Positions 54,827 through 63,907 of a DNA stretch of 64,000 bases are shown piece after piece; within the stretch, counting starts at the first letter, position 1; the number at the start of each line of letters is the position of its first letter. The DNA is from Streptomyces aurantiacus (GTDB taxonomy: Bacteria; Actinomycetota; Actinomycetes; Streptomycetales; Streptomycetaceae). The position numbers were made by a program, and so were the translations under genes. The notes beneath the pieces are model-generated. The model did not search any database and was not told the origin of the DNA. It was given only the letters and a program-made list of their open reading frames with translations. The stretch covers positions 1 to 64,000 of the forward strand of contig NZ_LIPP01000004.1 in NCBI RefSeq assembly GCF_001418335.1, read 5' to 3'.

Positions 54827-57709
54827 CGACGACGCCTGCTCGTACAGCCGCGTCACTTCGTCGCGCTCGGCCTCCGGACCGCGCAACTGCACCACGTGGT
54901 ACCGCCCGTCGGCGATGATCACGAGGTTCCGTACGTAGACCTCGCGCCCCGTGGAGTCCTGCCACGTGAACTGCCCCTCGGCCATGGCCCGTCCGCCCAC
55001 GTCGATGCGCCGCATCCCGCTGGACGTCGCCCACGTCGAGTCGCGGAACGGCTGCAGCTCACGCTCGTCCTCGCGCTGGTAGGCCATCGGGTCGCTGCCG
55101 AACTCCTCGGTCGTGTCGCGCCCGGGAACGACCAGCAGCTCGAAGTCGCCGTGCGAGTAGACGACTTGGCCGCGGCCGTTCTTGCCGGTCCGCTCCCAGC
55201 CGTTGGCGACCGCGACACGGAACCCTTCGGAGTCCTTGCGCAGGGTGAAGCCCTGCGGAAGCTCGGGTCCTGTGGTCTGGGTCGTGGAACCGGACGAGCG
55301 CGTCGGGCTGCTGTCCTTGCCCGGCGTCTTGTCGTCCTTCGGATCGGCGCCCGCGTTCCCGTCCGGTCCCGCGCCGGTGTCCCCGGAGTGTCCGGGGGTG
55401 GGGCTGACGACGTCCCCCGCGGAACCGGTGCGCTCGTCACCGGAGCCGGTCCTGGGCATGAACGCCATGGCGTACGCGACGGCCGCGGCCATGACGAGCA
55501 GGATCAGCAGAAGCAGGGTGCGGCCGAGCCGGCGGGGCCTGGTCTCCTTGCCGCGCTTGCCCCGCTTGTGACGGCCGTGGGGGCTGGTGGCGGGCAGCCC
55601 GGCACGGCGTCTGCGCACGAGCTCGCCCCGACGGCGTACGACAGGCAGCCGGGCGGGGTCCACGGGCGGCGCCGCGACGACGTACGTACCCGCCTCCGGC
55701 TCGGGCGCCGACCGCACCAGAGAACGCAGCCAGCCCCGCAGCTCCTCGAAGTCCAGCCGCTCGGTGGGGTCCTGGCGCAGCAGCGACTCCACGACCGGCC
55801 TGAGCGGACCGCACTCCTCCGCGAACGCGGGCGGCTCGGCGCACACCAGCTGCACCAACTCGGCGGTGCTCTCCTCCGGATAGGGCGCATGGCCCTGAAC
55901 GGCGCGGAAGAGCAGCGCGCCCAACGCCCACAGGTCGGTCGCGGGGCCGATGGGCGCGGCCAGCTGCCAGTTCTCGTGCACGGGCCCGGCCTGCTCGGGC
56001 GCCCAGCGCTCGGTGACGGGTCCCACGACGGCCATCCGCGCCTGCCGGGCCCGCTCCGCCGCCAGCGCGGTGGCCGGGCCGCGCCGGGCGGGGTCGGCGA
56101 GGGCACGGTCGACGGAGGAGCGCTCGGCGGATGTCTGGCCGGCAGCGGCACGGTCGGTGGACGCGAGCCCGGTAGAGGCAAGCTCGGTAGAGGCGAGTTC
56201 GGCGGAGACATGGCCGGCGGACGGTTCGTATCCGGCGCCGTGCTCGACGGCCTCCGTGGCCCAGCCACCGGTCGCGTCGCCGTTACCACTGGTGCGCCCG
56301 TCCGGCAGCGCGGGAGGGCGGCCCGCCCCAGGGTTTCCCACCGGGTTCCCCATCGGGCTTCCCACCGCGGGGGCACTGCCGCGGGGCGCCGCGCCGTGCC
56401 AGGCACCCGGCATCCCGCCCACCCCGTACGGGTCGGCGATCTGCCCCGGCGGCGCCGTATGCTCCACCCCTTGCCCGGCGCCGGGCCCGGAGACCGGCCC
56501 CGAGATCTGATCCGGGACGTGCCCCGGGACCTGATTCACGATCTGATGCGGGATCTGACCGGCCTCGGTGTCGCTCCCGGCGGACAGGGACCGCGGAGCG
56601 GGCAACGCCGTGTTCCGGCCGCCGCCCCGCTGCTCCTCCTGGACCCGGGCCGCCGCCCGCGCGCCCGCGCGATAGGCCGCGATGGCTCCGGCCCGCGCGG
56701 CCCGTACGTCCCCGCCCGCGTCCAGCGCCCGCTGCGCCATGTCCGAGGCCTGCGCCTGCGCCTGCGTGACGGGCAACGTGCTGCCGCCCCCGCGCACGGC
56801 CTCGACCGCGGCACGGCCACCCTCCGGCCCACGCGCTCCCGGCACCGCCTGTCCACCGGACCGCCCGGAGACACCGACGGCACCCGAGGCACCGGACTGA
56901 CCGAGCTGCGCGGGCTCGCCACCGTGCCGACCGCCGGCCGCCGTACCTGTCGTACCCACCGAGCCCGCCCCTGCCGGACCGCCCGCCGTTCCGGGCCCGC
57001 CCGTTCCGGCTTCGCCTTCGGGGGCCGGTACCGGGTCGTACCCGCAGAGCGCCTCCTCCGCGGCTCCGGAGGCGAGGCCCGTGAGCATCACCCGTCCGTC
57101 GTCGCAGACGAGCACCGTGCGGGCGGTGATGTTCCGGTGCACCCATCCGTGCGCGTGCAGCACCCGCAGCGCGGTCAGCACGTCGGAGGCCACCTCGGCG
57201 GCCCGGTACGGGCTCAGCGGTCCCTCGGCGAGCAGCGCCGCGAGCTGCCGCGAGGGCACCAACTCGCTCACCACCCACAGCGACCCGCCCTCGGCGAACA
57301 CGTCGAAGACCTGGTCGAGCCGGGGATGGTCAGGTATCTGCGCGGCGGCCTGGGCGGCCTCGATGGCCCGTCGCACGGCGGGCTCGGCGGGCTGCCGCGT
57401 GGTCCGCGCGGACGGTCGGCGCACACCGGCGTCCCGCGCCACGAACCCGTCGGGCAGCCCGTCCGTGTCGAGCACCTCCGCCTCGACGACCTCGGGCAAC
57501 GGCACCTGACGGACCAGTACTTCCTGCCCGCTGTACGTGTCGAAGGCCCGGGTCTCGGCGAACTCGTACTCGTCCGTCGGCGGGAGCGGCAGGCGGTAAC
57601 GGTCGGCGAGTACCCGTCCCGCATAGTCCTCCACGATGCCTCCCCCGGCCGCCCGGTTGGTCAATTCCGTTCGCCACGCGTCCCGTTGTGGGCTCGGTTG
57701 TGGCTGCAT
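54806..57709 (-). CDS. Large transmembrane pseudokinase
   Basis: This 967-residue protein has the layout of the neighbouring kinases but lost the catalytic residues. There is no glycine loop, and the ATP Lys is Arg (QEVLVRQVP, R67). The catalytic loop reads VHRNITARTVLV (Asp to Asn and no following Lys), and DFG is replaced by LTGLASG. A Gly/Ala/Ser-rich insert of about 340 residues splits the C-lobe, which resumes at IGPATDLWALGALLFRAVQGHAPYP. A membrane helix lies near 725-748. The external domain (about 220 residues) contains GFRVAVANGWERTG and ends SSTYQITG. It is probably a regulatory partner for the active kinases. ATG 57709 or GTG 57724 could be the start. Confidence 0.85.
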   Translation of the reverse strand: MQPQPSPQRDAWRTELTNRAAGGGIVEDYAGRVLADRYRLPLPPTDEYEFAETRAFDTYSGQEVLVRQVPLPEVVEAEVLDTDGLPDGFVARDAGVRRPSARTTRQPAEPAVRRAIEAAQAAAQIPDHPRLDQVFDVFAEGGSLWVVSELVPSRQLAALLAEGPLSPYRAAEVASDVLTALRVLHAHGWVHRNITARTVLVCDDGRVMLTGLASGAAEEALCGYDPVPAPEGEAGTGGPGTAGGPAGAGSVGTTGTAAGGRHGGEPAQLGQSGASGAVGVSGRSGGQAVPGARGPEGGRAAVEAVRGGGSTLPVTQAQAQASDMAQRALDAGGDVRAARAGAIAAYRAGARAAARVQEEQRGGGRNTALPAPRSLSAGSDTEAGQIPHQIVNQVPGHVPDQISGPVSGPGAGQGVEHTAPPGQIADPYGVGGMPGAWHGAAPRGSAPAVGSPMGNPVGNPGAGRPPALPDGRTSGNGDATGGWATEAVEHGAGYEPSAGHVSAELASTELASTGLASTDRAAAGQTSAERSSVDRALADPARRGPATALAAERARQARMAVVGPVTERWAPEQAGPVHENWQLAAPIGPATDLWALGALLFRAVQGHAPYPEESTAELVQLVCAEPPAFAEECGPLRPVVESLLRQDPTERLDFEELRGWLRSLVRSAPEPEAGTYVVAAPPVDPARLPVVRRRGELVRRRRAGLPATSPHGRHKRGKRGKETRPRRLGRTLLLLILLVMAAAVAYAMAFMPRTGSGDERTGSAGDVVSPTPGHSGDTGAGPDGNAGADPKDDKTPGKDSSPTRSSGSTTQTTGPELPQGFTLRKDSEGFRVAVANGWERTGKNGRGQVVYSHGDFELLVVPGRDTTEEFGSDPMAYQREDERELQPFRDSTWATSSGMRRIDVGGRAMAEGQFTWQDSTGREVYVRNLVIIADGRYHVVQLRGPEAERDEVTRLYEQASSTYQITG

Positions 57710-57788
57710 ACGGTCCGCAACCACTCACGATACGTGCCGGAAGCAACCCACAATGAGGAGATTCGAGATCTCAGTTGTCTCCTGCCCC

Positions 57789-60059
57789 TCAGGACTTCGG
57801 TTCGAACGACGTCGTCAGCGTCCGCCACGTGTCTTTACGAAGCTCGGTGTCCCATTTCGAGGCCTTCGCGGTATACATGATCCCGTATCCGAGAGTGTCG
57901 TCGACGACGAACCCACGGTCTATGGACCGGTATTCGGTACCGCTCTCCGCGTAGGTGAATTCCCAGTCGGCCGTGTTCCAGTCGCGGTAGTCCACCTTCT
58001 CTATTCGGACCCGCTGATACTGCGACCGCTGCATGTACTTCTCTTGGTTCTTCCAGTCGGCCACCGGGTCGTCCTTGGGCGTCGTGGTCCAGCCGACCAG
58101 CAGCTTCTGCCCGTCGGGGCCGGAGAACCGGGAACCGGCCGCACTCGTCGACTGGTATTTCCAGCCCTTGGGCAGACCGATCGAGAAACCCTGTCCGTCC
58201 TTGTGCGTCGACTCGACCCCGCTGCCCGAACCGCTGTTGGAGCCGCCGCCCGAGCCGCCCGAGCCGCTCGACTCGCCGGAAGCGCTCGCGGTGGGCGAGG
58301 TCTCCTTCGACGCGCCTCCGCCGGCGGAGTCCGCCTTCTCGCCCTTCTCGTCGTCGTCCGATTTCGTGCCGCTGTTCTCGTCCTGCTTGGTGTCGCTTCC
58401 CGCGTTCGCCCCGCTGGAAGTCGACTTGTCGGCGCCGCTCTTGTTGTCCTTGGAGCCCGAGTCGTCATCGCCACCCAGCGTGACGGCGAGGATCGTGCCC
58501 AGCACGGCCAGCACCACCACGACGGCGATGACGATCAGCGTCTGCCGGGACACCACATCGGTGAGGGGCGCCCTGGGCGTGGTGGTCCGCGGATACGCAC
58601 CGCCGCCGGAACCGCCTGAACCACCGCCCGTCGCACTGGAGTTCAGCACGGAAGTGGCAGCGTCCCGGTTTTCCGCGGAAGCAGGCGCATCGGCCCCCGC
58701 GGCGGTACCTGCGGCTGCGGTCGCGGCTGCGGAGCCGGACTTGGCACCGCGAGCGGTTCCAGAACCAGGACCGGAGCCGGAACCGGAACCGGCATCAGAA
58801 CCCGTGCCGGAACCCGAGCCCGCGCCCGAGCCGGAAGGCGACCCGGTGACCGCGGGGGCGTCCGGCGCCGAAACAGCGGCCGAGGCCGCGGCCGTCTTCC
58901 CGCCCGAGGCCTTCGCCGGCCGGTCCGCGGCCACACCGGTACCGGCTGCCGCGGCAGCCCCGGCCGCCGCGGCGCCCTTGCCCTTCCGCACGGAACGCAG
59001 CGCCCCACGCAGCCGGTCTGCCGAACCCGGCCCAGACCCCGAACCCGACCCCGGATCCTCGCTCTTCCTGCCGCCGCCCGGACTCCCCTTCCTGGAAAGG
59101 CCCTTGGAAGGACTCTTGGAAGGGCTCTTGGCCGGGCTCTCCGAAGGGACGTCCGGCAACGGCACGACCTTCGTCGCGTCCGCCGGCTCCGGCTCGTCCT
59201 TGGGCTCGGGTGCGTGGATCACCTCGGTGAGCATCGCCCGGGCCCCGGCGTCGTCGAGCCGCTGCTCGGGGTCCTTGACGAGGAGGCCGTAGATGACGTT
59301 CTCCAGCGGACCCGCGTTCTTCGGCTGCTCCACGGGCTCGGTCATCACCGCGGTGAGCGTCGCGATCGCGGAGCCCTTGTCGTACGGCGGCACGCCTTCC
59401 ACCGACGCGTACAGCAGGCCGCCGAGCGACCACAGGTCGGCCGCGGGACCCGGCTTGTGTCCGCGCGCCCGCTCCGGCGAGATGTACGAGGGCGCGCCGA
59501 CCAGCATGCCGGTCGAGGTGATGGACGGGTCGCCCTCGACCTGGGCGATGCCGAAGTCCGTGAGCACGACCCGGCCGTCCTCGGAGATCAGCACGTTCGA
59601 CGGCTTCACGTCGCGGTGCAGGATGCCCTCGCGGTGCGCCGAACGCAGCACGTCGAGAATGGCGAGCGCCACCTCGGCCGCGCGCTTCGGCGTGAGCAGC
59701 CCGTCCTCACGGATCACCTCGGCGAGGGACTTGCCCTCGATGAGCTCCATCACGATCCACGGCCGGTTGTCCTCGTCGACCACGTCGTAGACCGTGACCG
59801 CGCCGTTGTTCCGGATCCGCGCGATCGCCTTGGCCTCGCGGAAGGTCCGGGTGATCAGCCGTCGCTTCTCGTCCTCGTCGATGCGCGACGGCAGCCGCAG
59901 TTCCTTCACGGCGACCGTGCGGCCCAGCGTCTCGTCCTGGGCCCGCCACACGGTGCCCATGCCGCCGCGGCCCAGGACCCCTCCCAGCCGGTACCGCCCG
60001 GCGAGGAGACGTCCACTCTCGTCCTGACGGGATGCTCCCGCCTGCTCCGCCTCCGACAT
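57789..60059 (-). CDS. Transmembrane Ser/Thr protein kinase with long low-complexity linker
   Basis: This 756-residue kinase has LGRGGMGTVWRAQD, VAVKELRLP, ILHRDVKPSNVLI, TDFGIAQVEGD and a full C-lobe. The linker (about residues 290-490) is Gly/Ser/Ala/Lys-rich with SKSPSK repeats. A membrane helix lies near 503-526, then an acidic Ser/Gly stalk. The external domain holds GFSIGLPKGWKYQST and YRDWNTADWEFTYA. ATG 60059 (MSEAEQAG) is preferred over ATG 60071. It is the first kinase of the array, after glpD. Confidence 0.9.
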   Translation of the reverse strand: MSEAEQAGASRQDESGRLLAGRYRLGGVLGRGGMGTVWRAQDETLGRTVAVKELRLPSRIDEDEKRRLITRTFREAKAIARIRNNGAVTVYDVVDEDNRPWIVMELIEGKSLAEVIREDGLLTPKRAAEVALAILDVLRSAHREGILHRDVKPSNVLISEDGRVVLTDFGIAQVEGDPSITSTGMLVGAPSYISPERARGHKPGPAADLWSLGGLLYASVEGVPPYDKGSAIATLTAVMTEPVEQPKNAGPLENVIYGLLVKDPEQRLDDAGARAMLTEVIHAPEPKDEPEPADATKVVPLPDVPSESPAKSPSKSPSKGLSRKGSPGGGRKSEDPGSGSGSGPGSADRLRGALRSVRKGKGAAAAGAAAAAGTGVAADRPAKASGGKTAAASAAVSAPDAPAVTGSPSGSGAGSGSGTGSDAGSGSGSGPGSGTARGAKSGSAAATAAAGTAAGADAPASAENRDAATSVLNSSATGGGSGGSGGGAYPRTTTPRAPLTDVVSRQTLIVIAVVVVLAVLGTILAVTLGGDDDSGSKDNKSGADKSTSSGANAGSDTKQDENSGTKSDDDEKGEKADSAGGGASKETSPTASASGESSGSGGSGGGSNSGSGSGVESTHKDGQGFSIGLPKGWKYQSTSAAGSRFSGPDGQKLLVGWTTTPKDDPVADWKNQEKYMQRSQYQRVRIEKVDYRDWNTADWEFTYAESGTEYRSIDRGFVVDDTLGYGIMYTAKASKWDTELRKDTWRTLTTSFEPKS

Positions 60060-60278
60060 GCGTCCCCTCATGCAACCCGCCCTGACAGAGCCTCCATTGT
60101 CCCCCACCCGGCCACCGTCCGGTGCCCCGGGTGCCCCTCGCGGAGGCCGTACTTCCCTTGGCCGCCCCCTTATCCGGCCCCCACCTGCCACTCGTTCCCC
60201 GGGGAAGCCCGCGAAGTCCTCGCTTCCCGCAACGGAACGCTCGACAACGGCCCCCTCCACAACGGCACGCTGTCCGGT

Positions 60279-61985
60279 CTACAACGGCACGATGTCCGGC
60301 GCCCCCAACCGGGCCGCGTCAGCCGTCAGATCGTCCGGCTGGCGCTGCGACTCCCGCTCCGCCTCCACCCGCTTGCAGTAGTGCTCGACCTCGCGCTCGA
60401 TCTGGTCCTCGTCCCAGCCCAGCACCGGCGCCATCAACTCGGCGGCCTCCCGCGCGCTGCGCGTGCCCCGGTCGAAGGTCTCGATCGAGATGCGCGTCCG
60501 CCGCGTCAGCACGTCGTCCAGGTGGCGCGCCCCTTCGTGCGAGGCCGCGTAGACGATCTCGGCGCGCAGATAGTCCTCGGCCGCGGGCAGCGGATCGCCC
60601 AGCGAGGCGTCCGCGGCGATGAGGTCGAGCAGTTCCTCGGCGAGTGCCCCGTACCGGTTCAGCAGGTGCTCCACGCGCACCACGTGCAGGCCGGTCCGCG
60701 CGGCGATCCGTGCTCGCGCGTTCCACAGGGCCCGGTAGCCTTCGGCGCCGATCAGCGGGATGTCCTCGGTGACGCACTCGGCGACCCGCTGGTCGAGGCC
60801 GTGCACCGCCTCGTCCACCGCGTCCTTGGCCATCACCCGGTACGTCGTGTACTTGCCGCCCGCCACGACCACGAGCCCCGGCACCGGATGCGCCACGGTG
60901 TGCTCGCGCGACAGCTTGCTCGTGGCGTCCGACTCCCCGGCGAGCAGTGGCCGCAGCCCCGCGTACACGCCCTGTACGTCGTCACGCGTCAACGGCACGG
61001 AGAGCACCGAGTTCACATGCTCCAGCAGGTAGTCGATGTCGGCGCTGGACGCCGCCGGGTGCGCCTTGTCGAGGTCCCACTCGGTGTCCGTCGTCCCGAC
61101 GATCCAGTGCCGGCCCCAGGGGATCACGAACAGCACGGACTTCTCGGTGCGCAGGATCAGCCCGGTCGTCGAGGTGATCCGGTCCTTCGGTACGACCAGA
61201 TGGATTCCCTTGGAGGCCCGGACGTGGAACTGGCCCCTCTCCCCGACCATCGCCTGGGTGTCGTCCGTCCACACCCCGGTGGCGTTGACGACCTGCTTGG
61301 CGCGGACCTCGTACTCCCCGCCCCCTTCGACGTCCTGCACCTTGGCGCCGACGACCCGTTCGCCCTCGCGCAGGAATCCGGTCACCCGCGCGCGGTTGGC
61401 GACCTTCGCCCCGTACGCCGCCGACGTGCGCACCAGGGTCGCCACATAGCGGGCGTCGTCCATCTGCGCGTCGTAGTACTGCAGCGCCCCGACCAGGGCG
61501 TCCTTCTTGAGGGCGGGCGCGACGCGCAGCGCGTGACGCCGCGAGAGATGGCGGTGCATCGGCAGTCCGCGCCCGTGGCCGCGCGCCATCGACATCGCGT
61601 CGTAGAGCGCGACGCCCGAACCGGCGTACAGCCTCTCCCATCCCTTGTGCTGCAGGGGATACAGGAACGCGACGGGCTTCACGAGGTGGGGCGCGAGCCG
61701 CTCAAGGAGGAGCCCGCGCTCCTTCAACGCCTCCCGTACGAGCGCGAAGTCGAGCATCTCCAGATAGCGCAGGCCGCCGTGGATCAGCTTGCTCGACCGG
61801 CTCGACGTACCCGACGCCCAGTCACGCGCCTCGACGAGCCCGGTGGACAGGCCGCGGGTCACGGCGTCCAACGCGGTGCCCGCGCCGACCACGCCCGCTC
61901 CCACGACCAGCACATCCAGCTCGCGCTCGGCCATCGCCGCGAGTGACTCGGCGCGCTCCGCCGGTCCCAGTGTCGCTGTCCGCAC
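60279..61985 (-). CDS. glpD: Glycerol-3-phosphate dehydrogenase (FAD, aerobic)
   Basis: This full-length 568-residue flavoprotein has VLVVGAGVVGAGTALDAVTRGL (FAD), SSRSSKLIHGGLRYLE (GlpD signature) and VNATGVWTDD. It oxidises glycerol 3-phosphate to dihydroxyacetone phosphate and feeds electrons to quinone at the membrane. GGGAGGCAACT precedes the GTG at 61985. It is the first gene of the leftward series. No glpF or glpK is in the window, and the 219-base gap to the first kinase argues against tight coupling. Confidence 0.95.
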   Translation of the reverse strand: MRTATLGPAERAESLAAMAERELDVLVVGAGVVGAGTALDAVTRGLSTGLVEARDWASGTSSRSSKLIHGGLRYLEMLDFALVREALKERGLLLERLAPHLVKPVAFLYPLQHKGWERLYAGSGVALYDAMSMARGHGRGLPMHRHLSRRHALRVAPALKKDALVGALQYYDAQMDDARYVATLVRTSAAYGAKVANRARVTGFLREGERVVGAKVQDVEGGGEYEVRAKQVVNATGVWTDDTQAMVGERGQFHVRASKGIHLVVPKDRITSTTGLILRTEKSVLFVIPWGRHWIVGTTDTEWDLDKAHPAASSADIDYLLEHVNSVLSVPLTRDDVQGVYAGLRPLLAGESDATSKLSREHTVAHPVPGLVVVAGGKYTTYRVMAKDAVDEAVHGLDQRVAECVTEDIPLIGAEGYRALWNARARIAARTGLHVVRVEHLLNRYGALAEELLDLIAADASLGDPLPAAEDYLRAEIVYAASHEGARHLDDVLTRRTRISIETFDRGTRSAREAAELMAPVLGWDEDQIEREVEHYCKRVEAERESQRQPDDLTADAARLGAPDIVPL

Positions 61986-62257
61986 AGTTGCCTCCCGCTG
62001 TCCGTCGCGCCGGGCTCACCCGTACGGCGAGGCCCGGCTCACATCCCCCATGCCCAAATACTGACGGCGTTGCCCGCCATCGGCCACCAGCGGCGGTCCA
62101 CCTGTGGATATCTCTCGGCGACTTGCGGAGAAACGCAACCAAACAATCCCGCATATCGGTCATATTTACTCCTAGTCTGACATTGCGCTCGCCCGTTCTG
62201 TCCACAGGGCTTGCGCGTTCGTCCCACTCCGGCTACAGGGAAGGACGGCCCACCGCC

Positions 62258-63463
62258 ATGCCCGCAGATCTCGCCGTCATCGGCCTCGGCCAGCTCGGCC
62301 TGCCCCTGGCCCAGGCCGCCGCCACCACCGGCATCGCCACCCTCGGTTACGAGTGCGGCGACCCCGCGCCGCTGGCCGCGGCCGACCTGCGCCGGATGCT
62401 CTCCACCGGGTTCCGGCCGGCCACCGACCCGACCGAACTCGGCCGCGTACGCACCGCCGTCATCTGCGCCCCGACCCCGCGCGGCGCGGACGGAACGCTC
62501 GACCTGGGGCAGGTGGCCGCCGCCGCCCGCACCCTGGCCGCGCATCTGCGCCCGCACACCACGGTGATCCTGGAGTCCCCCGTGTACCCGGGGACCACGG
62601 AGGAATACCTCCGGCCGCTCCTCGAAGAGGGCTCCGGACTCCGGGCGGGCCGCGACTTCCACCTCGCGTACTCGCCCAGCCGGGTCGACCCGGGCAACCG
62701 CGACCACGGCCCCGCCAACACCCCGAAGGTCATCGGCGGCCTCACCCCGGCCTGCACCGAGTCGGCCGCCGCGTTCTACGGCCGCCTCACCGACAAGGTC
62801 GTACGCGCGCGTGGACCACGGGAGGCGGAGACCGTGCAGCTCCTGGAGACCAACTACCGGCACGTCAACATCGCCCTGGTCAACGAGATGGCCGTCCTCT
62901 GCCACGACCTGGGCGTCGATCTGTGGGACGTCATCCGCTGCGCCGAGACCAAGCCGTTCGGCTTCCAGGCCTTCCGCCCCGGCCCCGGTGTCGGCGGCCA
63001 CGCCGTCCCACGGGACCTCGCGGGCCCCGGGACCCGCTCCCTGCGCATGGTCGAACTGGCCCAGCAGGTCAACGACCACATGCCCCGGTACGTCATCCAG
63101 CGCGCGGCCACGCTCCTCAACGAACACGGCAAGTCGGCCCGCGGCGCGCGCGTGCTGCTCCTCGGCGTCACCTACAAGGCCGACCACGCCGACCAACAGG
63201 GCTCACCCGCCCACGAGATCGCGGCCCGCCTGCTGGAACTGGGCGCCGCCGTCAGCTACCACGACCCGCACGCCCCGTCCTGGAGCGTCGCCGGCCGCCC
63301 GGTCCCCCGCGTGGACTCCCTCTACGAGGCGGCGGCGGACGCGGACCTGACGATCCTGCTCCAGCAACACCGCACGTACGACCTCCAGGGCCTGTCGGTG
63401 AAGGCCCAGCTCCTCCTGGACACACGGGGGGCCACGCCCACGGGGGCGGCGCACAGGTTGTGA
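62258..63463 (+). CDS. UDP-glucose/GDP-mannose dehydrogenase homologue lacking the catalytic Cys
   Basis: This 401-residue protein has the N-terminal NAD motif VIGLGQLGLPLA, ESPVYPGTTEEYL, the central helix motif LLETNYRHVNIALVNEM and the C-terminal UDP-binding part VLLLGVTYKADHADQQGSPAHEI. Where active family members have GGxC(I/F)P, this one has GVGGHAVPRD, with Ala at residue 249 in place of the nucleophile Cys. Oxidation of a sugar to the acid by the normal mechanism is therefore doubtful. Context gives no partner: glpD diverges on the left and guaB3 converges on the right. AAGGACGG lies upstream of the ATG at 62258. Confidence 0.82.
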   Translation: MPADLAVIGLGQLGLPLAQAAATTGIATLGYECGDPAPLAAADLRRMLSTGFRPATDPTELGRVRTAVICAPTPRGADGTLDLGQVAAAARTLAAHLRPHTTVILESPVYPGTTEEYLRPLLEEGSGLRAGRDFHLAYSPSRVDPGNRDHGPANTPKVIGGLTPACTESAAAFYGRLTDKVVRARGPREAETVQLLETNYRHVNIALVNEMAVLCHDLGVDLWDVIRCAETKPFGFQAFRPGPGVGGHAVPRDLAGPGTRSLRMVELAQQVNDHMPRYVIQRAATLLNEHGKSARGARVLLLGVTYKADHADQQGSPAHEIAARLLELGAAVSYHDPHAPSWSVAGRPVPRVDSLYEAAADADLTILLQQHRTYDLQGLSVKAQLLLDTRGATPTGAAHRL

Positions 63464-63828
63464 AGGGGGGCGCGTGCGGCGACCGGGCCTCCGGCACCGG
63501 TGGCGCCCGGACCGGCTCCACGGCTAGCGTAGGAACAGGTGGAGCCCACCGCAGGTGGCACTGCGGCAGGCTCCTGAAAAGTGAACGGAGTGTCCACCCC
63601 TACTTGTGATGGGGGTGGCCGCTCACTTTCCGTACATCCGCAAAATCCACCTCCTCCGGCACTTCACCATCCGCAGACGGATTCGGTCCCAGCGGGTGGG
63701 CTTGCGGTGGCGGCCCATGGGCGCCCCCTTCCACGACGCCGCCCGCGGCCGTCAAGCACCCATTTGCCCTGAACGCAACCGTGCGCCCCCTGCCGCAACA
63801 CGCGCCCCACCAGGACAACTTGGGCACG
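63464..63828. other. Intergenic region, no convincing gene
   Basis: The 365 bases between the dehydrogenase and the terminator hold only short frames with unnatural composition and no ribosome site. A GGTGGAGCCCACC-type hairpin lies near 63538-63555. Confidence 0.45.
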
Positions 63829-63874
63829 CGAAGGGGCCCGGTCACTCACCTGTGTGAGTGACCGGGCCCCTTCG
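63829..63874. terminator. 21-pair terminator hairpin
   Basis: CGAAGGGGCCCGGTCACTCAC (63829-63849) and its complement at 63854-63874 form a perfect 21-pair stem with loop CTGT. It lies just after the stop of guaB3 and serves that leftward transcript. Pairing is symmetric, so it can act on both strands. Confidence 0.88.
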
Positions 63875-63907
63875 CGGCTGTCCGCTCAAGCCGAGCGCGG
63901 CGGCACG

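Noticed and set aside
54896-57880. 994-residue frame opposite the pseudokinase
   Set aside because: It is an antisense shadow; the minus strand holds the related external domain and membrane helix.
63606-63857. 83-residue frame before guaB3
   Set aside because: There is no ribosome site, and it runs into the terminator stem.
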